Source of the DNA: Alcanivorax borkumensis SK2
GTDB lineage: Bacteria > Pseudomonadota > Gammaproteobacteria > Pseudomonadales > Alcanivoracaceae
NCBI RefSeq assembly: GCF_000009365.1
Contig: NC_008260.1
Span: forward strand, 2,196,001 to 2,260,000
DNA length: 64,000 bases
Reading direction: 5' to 3'
Part shown: positions 48,808 through 57,417 of the stretch, one piece after another
Numbering within the stretch: position 1 is the stretch's first letter
Layout of the letters: each line of letters begins with the position of its first letter
The notes under the pieces: model-generated
The model's input: the letters and a program-made list of their open reading frames with translations, nothing else
Databases searched by the model: none
What the model was told of the DNA's origin: nothing
Made by a program: the position numbers and the translations under genes

Positions 48808-50316
48808 ATGCCGAGAAGCGCAGTCCGTAAACAGCCTAACATCGTTCTTACTTCAACCCTTCTCGGCATTTTTCTGCTGCTCGGCACCTTGCTTGCCGGC
48901 TCCGCACAAGCGGATATTCCGGCGCCAGTCATGGCCCCAGTATTGGAAGTCGCGGAAAGCCTGGAGCTTGCCGAAACCGACCTGGCAGTAGCTTCCATCC
49001 CCCTGGATGGACCCGGAAAAGCCCGTTTCATGAATGCGGACATACCCCTAAACCCCGGCTCCATCATGAAGGTCATTACCACCTACGCGGCGCTAGAATT
49101 ACTGGGTCCCACGTTTCAATGGCACACTCGCCTGTACACCGACGGTACCATTGAGGGGGAAACCCTCAGCGGTAACCTGTATTTTGTTGGCAGCGGGGAC
49201 CCTAAACTCACCGAAGAGCGGTTATGGCTACTGCTGCGGGAGTTGCGTGCCATGGGTATCACCCACATCACCGGTGACCTGATTTTGGATGGCAGCGTGT
49301 TCAACCTGCCCAATGGCATTACCGCCTTTAATGATGACGGTGACAACCCCAACGCACCCTTCCTGGTGGAACCCAACGGCTTGCTCACCAACTTGAATGT
49401 GTTGCGCATCCGGGCCCGAGCAGACAACCGCGGCATTCATACTTGGACCGAACCGGCCCTCAATGGCATCCACATCAACAACCAACTGGTACTGCGCGAG
49501 TACGGCCATTGCCCTCGCCGCTATCAATTTGACTATGAACCTACCACCCGTGATGACGGCTCAATAAGCATCACGGTCACCGGCGTGCTGCCCGTAGGGT
49601 GTAGCACCAGCAGCTATCTGTCTCTGCTAAGCCAGCCCGCCTATACCGGTGCCCTACTCTCTAGCCTGTGGCAGCAGCTTGGCGGTACCCTTTCAGGAAC
49701 CATCCGCGAAGGCCTGCGCCCTCGAGCAGACACAGAACTACTCGTCACCACCTCATCGCGTGATTTGGTCACTATGGTCCGCGATATTAATAAGTGGAGT
49801 AATAATGTGATGGTGCGCCAGGTCTTCCTGACGTTGGGCGCCAAGCACCGTCAGCCCGGCGATAAAGACGATCTTGCCGCCGCAGAGCGTGAAATTCGCG
49901 CCTGGCTAGCCCATAAAGGTATCGACAGCCGGAGTATGGTCTTTGAAAATGGGGCCGGCTTGTCACGCATTGAGCGCATCACCGCCCGTCAAATGGCCCA
50001 ACTACTGCAACAGGCCTGGGAAAGCCGCTTTGCCGCAGAACTAATTGCCTCCCTGCCACTGGTGGCCATGGATGGCACAATGCGTCGCAGGCTGGGTAAC
50101 GCTAACATGGCTGGCATGGGCCACATTAAAACCGGCTCTTTGCGTAATGTGCGCTCCATCGCAGGGTTCACCCGCGATGAAGACAACACCACCTGGGCAG
50201 TGGTGGCCATGGTGAACAACCCTCGCGCGTGGCAAAGCGAGCCGGTACTTGATGCGTTCATCGAACAAGTGCACCTATCCACGCGCCCTAAAAGCATAAA
50301 CACCGCCCGGCAATAA
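48808..50316 (+). CDS. dacB: D-alanyl-D-alanine carboxypeptidase/endopeptidase (PBP4 family)
   Basis: A 502-residue S13-family peptidase. A signal peptide (about 12-36) is followed by the SxxK motif PGSIMKV (Ser85, Lys88), SNN in NKWSNNVMVRQ (about 331) and KTG in GHIKTGSL (about 441). A long insertion domain sits between the first two motifs, as in PBP4/DacB. It hydrolyses D-Ala-D-Ala ends and crosslinks in the periplasm. It stands alone, 150 bases after lipA. The gene symbol rests on family membership. Confidence 0.9.
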   Translation: MPRSAVRKQPNIVLTSTLLGIFLLLGTLLAGSAQADIPAPVMAPVLEVAESLELAETDLAVASIPLDGPGKARFMNADIPLNPGSIMKVITTYAALELLGPTFQWHTRLYTDGTIEGETLSGNLYFVGSGDPKLTEERLWLLLRELRAMGITHITGDLILDGSVFNLPNGITAFNDDGDNPNAPFLVEPNGLLTNLNVLRIRARADNRGIHTWTEPALNGIHINNQLVLREYGHCPRRYQFDYEPTTRDDGSISITVTGVLPVGCSTSSYLSLLSQPAYTGALLSSLWQQLGGTLSGTIREGLRPRADTELLVTTSSRDLVTMVRDINKWSNNVMVRQVFLTLGAKHRQPGDKDDLAAAEREIRAWLAHKGIDSRSMVFENGAGLSRIERITARQMAQLLQQAWESRFAAELIASLPLVAMDGTMRRRLGNANMAGMGHIKTGSLRNVRSIAGFTRDEDNTTWAVVAMVNNPRAWQSEPVLDAFIEQVHLSTRPKSINTARQ

Positions 50317-50458
50317 ATCGTCCCCCCGCAGGGTCGATGGCCCTGCTTTATTCTACTGTGCGTTTTCCCTATGCTGAGCACATAAGGAGCTTTCAGAAGC
50401 CCCGTATCTGCCCCCCTCCAAACCCGTTGAAGATAACTCAAAGCAAATGTTCAAATGC

Positions 50459-50487
50459 TTGGCGAAAGAGTATTCTAAAATGATAAT
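50459..50487 (+). promoter_or_regulatory. sigma-70 promoter of the nlpE-like gene
   Basis: TTGGCG (50459-50464), a 17-base spacer, and GATAAT (50482-50487) lie 31 bases before the ATG of the NlpE-like gene. Confidence 0.6.
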
Positions 50488-50517
50488 ACCGAAGGGAACT
50501 TGCTAGGGAGCATCACC

Positions 50518-50952
50518 ATGAAAACCTACTTCGTCGCCGCCGTAATCGGCTGTACCCTGGCGTTTGCTGGCTGCCAGAGCCAACCGGAAGCGCCGATCGA
50601 CCCCAAAGCGCAGAAAAAGGTCTATAGCGGGATTCTTCCCTGCGCGGATTGTTCCGGAATTCACACCACGCTGATCCTATACCGGGATCAATACGATACC
50701 CCCACCCGTTTTGAACTCAGTGAAGAGTATATGAGCGGCTCCACCGTGAAACTAAATGTGGTGGAACGCGGGGAATGGACCTCACACAAATACCAGGAAG
50801 GCGTTAGCCAGGAAGATGTGTACACCATCAATCCTGAAGACGACGATGCACGACGTCAATACATCAAGGATGCGATCAATGCCGTTGAACAATTGGATTC
50901 ATCTGGGAATCGTATCCAGTCAAATTTGAATTACCGCCTGCTCAGCAAGTAA
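50518..50952 (+). CDS. NlpE N-terminal domain lipoprotein
   Basis: A 144-residue lipoprotein with lipobox FAGC (Cys19). The mature part matches the NlpE N-terminal domain: YSGILPCADCSGIHTTLILY (about 36-55) with the C-x-x-C pair at 42 and 45, then FELSEEYMSG. Full-length E. coli NlpE has a second domain, which is missing here. NlpE senses surface contact or copper/lipoprotein stress through CpxA; whether this short form signals is unknown. The start has TAGGGAG upstream. Confidence 0.82.
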   Translation: MKTYFVAAVIGCTLAFAGCQSQPEAPIDPKAQKKVYSGILPCADCSGIHTTLILYRDQYDTPTRFELSEEYMSGSTVKLNVVERGEWTSHKYQEGVSQEDVYTINPEDDDARRQYIKDAINAVEQLDSSGNRIQSNLNYRLLSK

Positions 50953-51306
50953 CTCCCATAGGCGCATAAGAAAGGCGCCTCGGTTCCTTTTTATTTGCTT
51001 GCTCTGGCCGCCCAACCCCCCTTCCGGCTCAGCGTGCACAGCACGCGCCCTAGCACTAGTGGCAATAAACCTTCGAAGATGCGGCATTTTGCCGCTATCT
51101 GTGAATGCATCCCAAATAGGAATGACTTGCATTAAGGGGTTGAACATCATAGTATTGCGAACCCTTATTCAATCCTTGGCGCTGAGTCATTGCCACACCG
51201 CCACATAGCCCTGCGTTATCAAGCGGTTATTATTAAGTGGCGATATGCAAGGCCTGTTTTACCCGATACCGGGCACCTAATTATTTGCCCATAGCTGGAG
51301 TTTTCC
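50953..51306. other. intergenic region before exbB
   Basis: It contains the terminator at 50960 and a small hairpin (GCGGCA with TGCCGC, 51081-51095). Nothing else is recognised; in particular no Fur-box-like sequence is apparent, although a TonB operon follows. Confidence 0.5.
50960..50994 (+). terminator. intrinsic terminator after the nlpE-like gene
   Basis: AGGCGC (50960-50965) pairs with GCGCCT (50975-50980) over a 9-base A-rich loop, followed by CGGTTCCTTTTTATTT. The short stem makes it moderate. Confidence 0.6.
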
Positions 51307-51978
51307 ATGCCCCAGATTTCCCTACAGTTACCGGAATGGTTTATTAGTGGCGGCGCCACTATGTGGGTTCTGGCCCTGCTCTCCGTGATTGCCTTGGCAA
51401 CGTTCATCTCCAAGATCTTGCAGTTCGCCCGCATTCGCCCTGGCAATAGTCGCCAGGCAGACCAGTTGCTTAGCGCAATACGCCAAGGCAAACCGACCAG
51501 CAAACCCGACAAATTAACCAGTCCCATCGACCGAGTGCTCTGGCAGTGCTGGGAAAACCGTAACCTGGATGAGGCTGCTTGGCAGGAAGAAAGCCTACGC
51601 TTGGCCCGCAGCGGCCTGGATGAGTTACGCGGCGGCTTGCGTGTGCTGGAAGTGATTAGCGCCATTGCTCCGCTGCTAGGCCTTCTGGGCACCGTATTCG
51701 GCATGATTGGCGCCTTCCAAGCCCTGGAGATGGCCGGCTCACAGGTGGACCCCTCCATTCTGTCCGGGGGTATCTGGGAAGCCCTGCTGACCACCGCCGC
51801 CGGCCTCACCGTGGCAATCCCAACCTTGGCTGCATTCCACTGGGCCGACCGCAGCATCGAACAATGCCGCGAGAAAATGCAGGATCGACTGTCGCGTTTG
51901 AAAGTATTGCGCAACAACCACACGGCTCCCGAGCCTCTGGAAGAGGAACGCGACCCGTCGGTGTCGCATGCATATTGA
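51307..51978 (+). CDS. exbB: MotA/TolQ/ExbB proton channel family protein
   Basis: A 223-residue inner-membrane protein with three helices (about 18-36, 112-132 and 158-176). The family core VISAIAPLLGLLGTVFGMIGAFQAL (about 115-139) and EALLTTAAGLTVAIPTLAAFHW (about 158-179) form the channel. With ExbD it uses the proton motive force to energise TonB. The start has GGAG upstream. exbD overlaps its end by 11 bases. Choosing ExbB over TolQ rests on the TonB gene in the operon. Confidence 0.9.
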   Translation: MPQISLQLPEWFISGGATMWVLALLSVIALATFISKILQFARIRPGNSRQADQLLSAIRQGKPTSKPDKLTSPIDRVLWQCWENRNLDEAAWQEESLRLARSGLDELRGGLRVLEVISAIAPLLGLLGTVFGMIGAFQALEMAGSQVDPSILSGGIWEALLTTAAGLTVAIPTLAAFHWADRSIEQCREKMQDRLSRLKVLRNNHTAPEPLEEERDPSVSHAY

Positions 51979-52348
51979 ACCTGAGCGTCATCGCACGCCC
52001 TTTATCAGCCTGACACCACTAATTGATGTGGTGTTTATCCTGCTGGTGTTCTTCATGCTCGCCACCCGTTTCGGGCAATACCATGACCTGCCTGTTAACG
52101 TGCAACCCGCAGACAGCACCGAGCAACCGGACGAACAATGGTTAATCATCAACGTGCAGGCCAACGGTATGCTGACCCTTAATGATGTCAGCTTTACCCC
52201 GGCCGCGGTTGCAGACCGGCTGGATACCAGCAAGACCAAGGTATGGGTCACAGTGAATCCAGAGGCCACTCTGCAACAGGCACTGACCGCTGTAGACGCC
52301 ATGAAGGCCGCCGGCGTTCGCGATGTTCAACTGGAGCTGTTGCCATGA
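51968..52348 (+). CDS. exbD: ExbD/TolR family biopolymer transport protein (first)
   Basis: A 126-residue protein with one helix (about 14-33) containing the key acidic residue in SLTPLIDVVFILLVFFML (Asp20). A periplasmic ExbD domain follows. It forms the proton-conducting part of the complex with ExbB. It overlaps exbB by 11 bases and the second exbD by four. Confidence 0.92.
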   Translation: MHIEPERHRTPFISLTPLIDVVFILLVFFMLATRFGQYHDLPVNVQPADSTEQPDEQWLIINVQANGMLTLNDVSFTPAAVADRLDTSKTKVWVTVNPEATLQQALTAVDAMKAAGVRDVQLELLP

Positions 52349-52779
52349 TGATCATGGAAACCTCATCACGCAGACCGCCACTGGAGCCGGTGCTGCCGCT
52401 GATCAATGTGGTCTTCCTGCTGTTGATCTTCTTCATGTTAGCCGGACAATTGGCCAAACGCCCCACCGTGACGGTGGAAGCACCGATGAGCCAGACCGCA
52501 AACGGCGAAGAAGCCCGGGATAAGTTGCTACTGGTGATACAGAACGATGGGCAATGGTTTGCTGAAGACAGCGCCGAACCGCTAAGCGACGCGGCATTGC
52601 AGGCACGACTTGGCGACAAGCCAGAAGATGCAGAAGTCCGCCTGCTGGCCGACGCAGGCGTAACCATGCAAGCCTTGCGCAGGCGTTTGGAAACCCTGCA
52701 AGGCATGGGTGTGGAACAGGTTCGGCTGGTGACGCAGAGTGACGCAGCAGCAGAAAGCGCCAGCAAGGTGGCACCATGA
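52345..52779 (+). CDS. ExbD/TolR family biopolymer transport protein (second)
   Basis: A 144-residue second ExbD with a helix at about 15-35 reading PVLPLINVVFLLLIFFML. The membrane Asp of typical ExbD is replaced by Asn (about 20) in the same place, so proton translocation by this subunit may be lost. It may assemble as a structural partner of the first ExbD. Coding overlaps link it to both neighbours (ATGA at each end). Confidence 0.88.
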   Translation: MMIMETSSRRPPLEPVLPLINVVFLLLIFFMLAGQLAKRPTVTVEAPMSQTANGEEARDKLLLVIQNDGQWFAEDSAEPLSDAALQARLGDKPEDAEVRLLADAGVTMQALRRRLETLQGMGVEQVRLVTQSDAAAESASKVAP

Positions 52780-53504
52780 AACCCCGTAATCTCACCGCTT
52801 GGATCGTCTCCATTCTAATTCACGTCAGCGTGCTGGTTACCGTTGGCGCCATGACGCTTGCCGGTGGCCGCCCCGCAAAACCGGGCGTTAGTGAAATTGC
52901 CATTAACCTGTCTGCTCCACCAGCCCCAAAGGCTGCGCCGAAAGCGATACCGCCAAAGGCCCAGCCCGCCCCGCAACCGAGAGTCAAACCAAAACCAAAA
53001 CCCAAGCCTACGCCCAAACCGGTCGCAAAACCGAAACCGGAACCCAAGCCAGAGCCAGCCCCACAACCTCAGGTAGCAGAAACTGCGGCCACGAAAACCG
53101 AGAATGAAGACACCCACGAAGAAGCCTCGGCACAGCCCCTGACTCAAGGCGCCAAAGGCATGGCGGGCGCCCCAGGAAAAGGAGTGCATCAATCCGGTGA
53201 TACAGAAAATGCGCTCAACAAATACCTAGCAAAAGTGCGCGACACCATCGATTACAACAAGCAGTATCCGCACCGGGCTAAAATGCGCCGCCAACAAGGG
53301 ACCGTTAAGGTGTCTTTTGTAATCAATGCGTCTGGGCGCGCCGAACAGGTAAAGATCACGAAAAGTTCCGGCAGTCGTATTCTGGACCGCGCCACCCAGG
53401 AGCTCGTTTCAAGGTTACGCTTCGACGCCCCCCCCAAAGAGCTGGATAGCAGCCTACCTGTACACGTTATTGCACCGGTGAATTACGATCTGAGCAATGG
53501 CTAA
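52776..53504 (+). CDS. tonB: TonB energy transducer
   Basis: A 242-residue protein with an N-terminal signal anchor (about 9-29, with the SxxxH motif in SILIHVSVL). A Pro-Lys-rich spacer (about 48-105) spans the periplasm, and the C-terminal TonB domain (about 160-240) has YPHRAKMRRQQGTVKVSF and LRFDAPP. It carries energy from ExbBD to outer-membrane receptors. No receptor gene is nearby. It starts within the second exbD stop (ATGA) and is followed by a strong terminator. Confidence 0.93.
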   Translation: MKPRNLTAWIVSILIHVSVLVTVGAMTLAGGRPAKPGVSEIAINLSAPPAPKAAPKAIPPKAQPAPQPRVKPKPKPKPTPKPVAKPKPEPKPEPAPQPQVAETAATKTENEDTHEEASAQPLTQGAKGMAGAPGKGVHQSGDTENALNKYLAKVRDTIDYNKQYPHRAKMRRQQGTVKVSFVINASGRAEQVKITKSSGSRILDRATQELVSRLRFDAPPKELDSSLPVHVIAPVNYDLSNG

Positions 53505-53613
53505 CGCCATTACCTCGGCGGCGATCTCTTCCTCCGTCCCGAGTTGATCCCCTGCGCACCTGTCTTTACTGTTGAATGCTTGATTAAACAATCACGCTGT
53601 CTGGCACGCTATT

Positions 53614-53636
53614 ACCCGCCCGCCGGGGCGGGTTTG
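53614..53636 (+). terminator. intrinsic terminator of the exbB-tonB operon
   Basis: ACCCGCCC (53614-53621) and GGGCGGGT (53626-53633) with loop GCCG form an 8-bp stem followed by TTT and a pyrimidine-rich tract. It lies about 110 bases after tonB, just before the ZIP-type gene. Confidence 0.65.
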
Positions 53637-53664
53637 CCTGCTCTCTCTTTTGAAGGAAACGCCT

Positions 53665-54384
53665 GTGAACGCATTAACTTTGGCACTGTTATTAAGCCTA
53701 GCAGCAGGTCTCAGCATGGCGGCGGGAGCTCTCATTGGCGTGCAGGAACATATCGCCAAAAGCTGGCTTGAGCAGGAAGTGCGCCACGGCGTTATCGCTT
53801 TTGGCGGCGGCGCTCTATTAGCGGCCGTGGCATTAGTGCTGGTTCCAGAAGCGGTCAAACACCATAGTGCTTTCTCCGCCACAGTCTTGTTCGCCAGTGG
53901 CGGGCTGGTCTTCATGTTTATTGACCGGGCCTTGGCGAAACGCGGTGGCGCTCTGTCACAATTGTTAGCCATGTTGCTAGATTTTGTCCCGGAAGCCATC
54001 GCTCTAGGGGCGGCGCTGGCCAGTGGCGGTAGCCAGGCTTACCTGCTGGCGTTCCTGATTGGCATGCAAAACATGCCGGAAGGGTTCAATGCCTATCGGG
54101 AAATCTACAATAGCAAGGGCAACACACTGTCTAAAAGCCGCATCGTGCTGGCTTTCGCTTGCATGGCCCTGCTGGGCCCATTAAGTGCCTGGCTCGGCTT
54201 TGAGATCCTGGTGAATCAACCCTTTATTCTCGGCGGTATCATGCTGTTTGCCAGCGGTGGCATTCTCTATCTGACCTTCCAGGATATCGCCCCGCAAGTG
54301 CCACTGGAAAAACACTGGATGCCAGCTCAAGGGGCTGTAGCCGGTTTTGCGCTGGGGCTAGTTGGCCACCTCCTAGTGCAGTAA
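53665..54384 (+). CDS. ZIP-type metal transporter-like membrane protein
   Basis: A 239-residue membrane protein with about seven or eight helices. It resembles ZIP/GufA-type transporters: VIAFGGGALLAAVALVLVPEAV (about 46-67), DFVPEAIALGAALASGG (about 110-126) and GMQNMPEGFNAYRE (about 137-150) correspond to the metal-binding helices, though the usual His residues are partly replaced by Asp/Asn. It may move zinc or other divalent ions. The GTG at 53665 is chosen because AAGGAA stands eight bases upstream; a TTG at 53650 overlaps that site. Confidence 0.82.
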   Translation: MNALTLALLLSLAAGLSMAAGALIGVQEHIAKSWLEQEVRHGVIAFGGGALLAAVALVLVPEAVKHHSAFSATVLFASGGLVFMFIDRALAKRGGALSQLLAMLLDFVPEAIALGAALASGGSQAYLLAFLIGMQNMPEGFNAYREIYNSKGNTLSKSRIVLAFACMALLGPLSAWLGFEILVNQPFILGGIMLFASGGILYLTFQDIAPQVPLEKHWMPAQGAVAGFALGLVGHLLVQ

Positions 54385-54457
54385 GCCTAAAGTTGAAACG
54401 CGACAGCAGCTACCATCAACTAAACATTAACGCCTAGCACGCGTTTTAACGTTCAAC

Positions 54458-55060
54458 TCACTCCCCCCAACGCTTCACTAAGGTTTGTTCCACACCAAGA
54501 TGATCCAGTAGCCGGGCAACCATAAAGTCCACCAGATCATCCACGCTTTGTGGTTGATGATAAAACCCAGGCGCGGCGGGCATGATGGTGACGCCAAGGC
54601 GGGAAAGTTTAAGCATGTTTTCCAGGTGGATCGCGGAGAAAGGCGATTCCCGGGGGACCAGAATCAATTTTCGACCTTCCTTTATGGCCACATCCGCAGC
54701 CCGCTCGATCAGATTATCACTGGCCCCCATCGCAATGGCTGACAAGGTCCCCGTAGAGCAGGGGCAGACCACCATGGCTGCAGGAGCTCCGCTGCCGGAA
54801 GCCACCGGCGCCGTCCATTGTTCCAACCCACAAACGACCAGCTGTCCCTTTTCTGTCTTTACCCAATCGCGCAACGCCTGCTCAGCGTTGCCGGTACCCG
54901 CAGGCAATTTCAATGCCGTCTCAGTGCCAATGACCACTCGCGCAGCCTTGGAAAGTAGAACGAACACCTCACAGTCCGCCTCCAGCAAACACTGCAGCAA
55001 ACGTAACCCGTAAGGTGCTCCGGAGGCACCGGTAAAAGCTAACGTCACCCGATGTGTCAT
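54458..55060 (-). CDS. ubiX: flavin prenyltransferase UbiX
   Basis: A 200-residue flavoprotein with [17 protein letters not shown] (about 9-25), [44 protein letters not shown] (in parts, about 99-140) and a C-terminal [13 protein letters not shown] segment. UbiX makes prenylated FMN, the cofactor of the UbiD decarboxylase in ubiquinone synthesis. Its start overlaps the DUF2214 gene stop by four bases. It is convergent with the ZIP-type gene. Confidence 0.95.
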   Translation of the reverse strand: MTHRVTLAFTGASGAPYGLRLLQCLLEADCEVFVLLSKAARVVIGTETALKLPAGTGNAEQALRDWVKTEKGQLVVCGLEQWTAPVASGSGAPAAMVVCPCSTGTLSAIAMGASDNLIERAADVAIKEGRKLILVPRESPFSAIHLENMLKLSRLGVTIMPAAPGFYHQPQSVDDLVDFMVARLLDHLGVEQTLVKRWGE

Positions 55061-55515
55061 AAACCCATCCCGACACCTCTGGCCATCATCACTGCCAGAA
55101 TCGGCATCAATATAACCAAATGAATTTCTGCCACCAGCACGCCACGCAGGTTGCGTTGCAGCTTGTCATCAATCACAGGGACATGGCCTGCTTTAACTGT
55201 TTTTCGCCAACCCAGAAGCACCTTAGTGGGATACAAGCTCAACAAGGCGATCAACACGAAGAGCGTCACCTTGCCATGAAACCAAGGGTTAGTGAGATAA
55301 AAGTCCCAGCCCTTTTCCGTCCAGCCCGCCCGGGCCAAGCCACTGATCAATACCGTTAGCGCCGACAGGCCATAACCAATATCCAGCCATAAGAGCGTGC
55401 GAATATTGCGTTCATTGATGCCGGTTCGCCACAGCAACAACTCGCCATACAAGCAAGCAAAGAGCATCAGGATGCTTAGGTAATGCACCGATGCCCAAAG
55501 TACCGACCAGAACAT
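55057..55515 (-). CDS. DUF2214-like membrane protein
   Basis: A 152-residue protein with four hydrophobic helices (about 8-28, 40-60, 83-101 and 126-148). It has a conserved-looking His in [10 protein letters not shown] (about 11) and another in [11 protein letters not shown] (about 131), a pattern shared with DUF2214 and CopD-like membrane proteins that may bind heme. Function is unknown. The upstream GAGG supports the start. It lies between mpl and ubiX on one strand and overlaps ubiX. Confidence 0.72.
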   Translation of the reverse strand: MFWSVLWASVHYLSILMLFACLYGELLLWRTGINERNIRTLLWLDIGYGLSALTVLISGLARAGWTEKGWDFYLTNPWFHGKVTLFVLIALLSLYPTKVLLGWRKTVKAGHVPVIDDKLQRNLRGVLVAEIHLVILMPILAVMMARGVGMGL

Positions 55516-55682
55516 GACAACCTCCTAAACGCTCGAAACGAGCGACACGTTTCAAGCCTCAACACGGACAAAATGAATACGTTTGCAATTTTCTCCCGGC
55601 ACTCAAGACAAAAGCGCGGGCACAGACGCGTCAAGACGCTTACTACTATCATTTGCAGCAACGTGAGGCTTGTCTGTCGCTG

Positions 55683-57035
55683 TTACTCAGCCAACGCATC
55701 CAGCAGCTTCTGGTGAATGCCACCAAAGCCGCCGTTGCTCATCACCACCACGCTCAGTGGCTCGCCTTTGTGACTTGCTACCTTGGCAATAATATCATCC
55801 AGCGATTCGGTCACCGTTGCCGGCACCGGAGCTTCACTGAGCACCGAATCCAGCGACCAGTTCAAGCCCGGCGGCTGATACCAGATTACCTCATCAGCGC
55901 ATCCGGTGCTGCCCGCCAAAGCGGCCTTGTGGCTCCCTAGGCGCATGGTATTAGAGCGAGGCTCAATAATGGCAAGTATTTTGCCGTTACCCACCTTGCG
56001 CCGCAGTCCATCTAGCGTGGTGGCAATGGCCGTGGGGTGATGGGCAAAATCGTCGTAAACCCGCACCCCGCCCACTTCACCACGCAATTCCATGCGCCGC
56101 TTCACACCCACAAACTCCGATAACGCTGCCGCGCCATCCGCCAAAGTCACACCCACATGGCGGGCGGCCAGCAACGCAGCCATTCCGTTGTTCACACTGT
56201 GACGGCCAGTTTGCTCCCAACGCACCTGCGCCACCGGTTCACCGCTTTCAAGCACCGTAAAGCTCGAGCCATCGGCCTGATCCAGGCGGTAGCCCAGCGC
56301 TTCCTCTTTACCAAAGCGCTCCACGTTACTCCAGCAGCCTTTTTCCAGGGTCTCCTCCAGCGCAGCTTCTCCATGGGGCAGAATCAAGCGACCGGTGGAC
56401 GGCACAGTACGAATCAGGTGATGGAACTGGGTTTGAATAGCGGCCAGATCCGCAAAAATATCCGCGTGATCAAATTCCAAATTATTAAGAATTACCGTGC
56501 GCGGACGGTAGTGGACAAACTTGCTGCGCTTGTCAAAAAACGCCGTATCGTATTCGTCTGCTTCCACCACAAAGAAAGGCGTCTCACCCAACCGGGCCGA
56601 TACTCCGAAATTGCCGGGTACACCGCCAATCAAATAACCAGGCTTTAAACCCGCATATTCCAAGATCCAGGCCAGCATGGAACTGGTGGTGGTTTTACCA
56701 TGGGTTCCGGCAACAGCTAGCACCCAGCGACCGGGAAGCACCACCTCTTGGAGCAGTTGCGCCCCTGAGGTATAGGGTAAGCCGCGATCCAGTACTGCTT
56801 CCACTGCCGGGTTGCCACGGCTTAACGCATTGCCGATAACCACTAGATCCGGCGCCGGTTCCAGTTGCGACGGATCATACCCTTGGGTCAAGGCAATACC
56901 CGCCGCTTCCAATTGATCGCTCATGGGCGGGTAAACGTTTTGGTCACTGCCAGTAACCTGATGCCCCTGAGCTTTAGCCAGCTGCGCCAGCGACCCCATA
57001 AAGGTGCCGCAAATACCGAGAATATGAATATGCAT
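55683..57035 (-). CDS. mpl: UDP-N-acetylmuramate:L-alanyl-gamma-D-glutamyl-meso-diaminopimelate ligase
   Basis: A 450-residue Mur-ligase relative that reattaches the recycled tripeptide to UDP-MurNAc. MHIHILGICGTFMGSLAQLA (in the N-terminal Rossmann part) is Mpl-specific, the ATP loop AGTHGKTTTSS is at 109-119, and the VVEADEYDTAFFDKRSKF segment (about 172-189) is diagnostic. The start at 57035 fits the family; a TTG at 57080 would add 15 residues with no likeness. mpl-ubiX is a known Pseudomonas arrangement; here DUF2214 lies between. Confidence 0.95.
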   Translation of the reverse strand: MHIHILGICGTFMGSLAQLAKAQGHQVTGSDQNVYPPMSDQLEAAGIALTQGYDPSQLEPAPDLVVIGNALSRGNPAVEAVLDRGLPYTSGAQLLQEVVLPGRWVLAVAGTHGKTTTSSMLAWILEYAGLKPGYLIGGVPGNFGVSARLGETPFFVVEADEYDTAFFDKRSKFVHYRPRTVILNNLEFDHADIFADLAAIQTQFHHLIRTVPSTGRLILPHGEAALEETLEKGCWSNVERFGKEEALGYRLDQADGSSFTVLESGEPVAQVRWEQTGRHSVNNGMAALLAARHVGVTLADGAAALSEFVGVKRRMELRGEVGGVRVYDDFAHHPTAIATTLDGLRRKVGNGKILAIIEPRSNTMRLGSHKAALAGSTGCADEVIWYQPPGLNWSLDSVLSEAPVPATVTESLDDIIAKVASHKGEPLSVVVMSNGGFGGIHQKLLDALAE

Positions 57036-57417
57036 GAGAAGGAACTGCCAACATTTAGATTCCTTGCACCATAACGGCAAGGGCTCCCAAGGTGAAGTGC
57101 CAGCACGGTCTAATCCCTGTTGAACCTATTGTCTAATGCAACAGCTCCTAATTTTGCCGCATATATCCAAGCATGGTGGACCGTAAGGTGCCGAACATCC
57201 CCTTCCAAAAGACACAGGATAAATAAGAGAAAACAAAATAGTCCGTCGTTAGTGCTGCTCTCTATGCGCGAAGATCTGAAAGGTATCATGACTGGAATCC
57301 CTCCAGTCAAAAAATTGCATTCTAGTTGAGTCCAAGTACACTCCTGTGCGCCATCACAAATATAAATATAAACTCAGCCTTTACACTGGCTATAACCTAA
57401 TACAATAAGAGGCAGCC
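57036..57417. other. divergent intergenic region between mpl and lipase
   Basis: It is AT-rich and without a credible gene. TTTACA (57382-57387) and TACAAT before the lipase might be a weak promoter with a 15-base spacer. Nothing else was recognised. Confidence 0.45.

Noticed and set aside
50999..51208. 69-residue plus-strand ORF before exbB
   Set aside because: No ribosome site, no motif, and it follows directly on a terminator.
52815..53192. Minus-strand frames of 125 and 75 residues opposite tonB, rich in Gly, Phe and Leu
   Set aside because: They are antisense readings of the Pro-Lys-rich TonB spacer, whose repetitive codons keep the opposite strand open. No ribosome site or family likeness.
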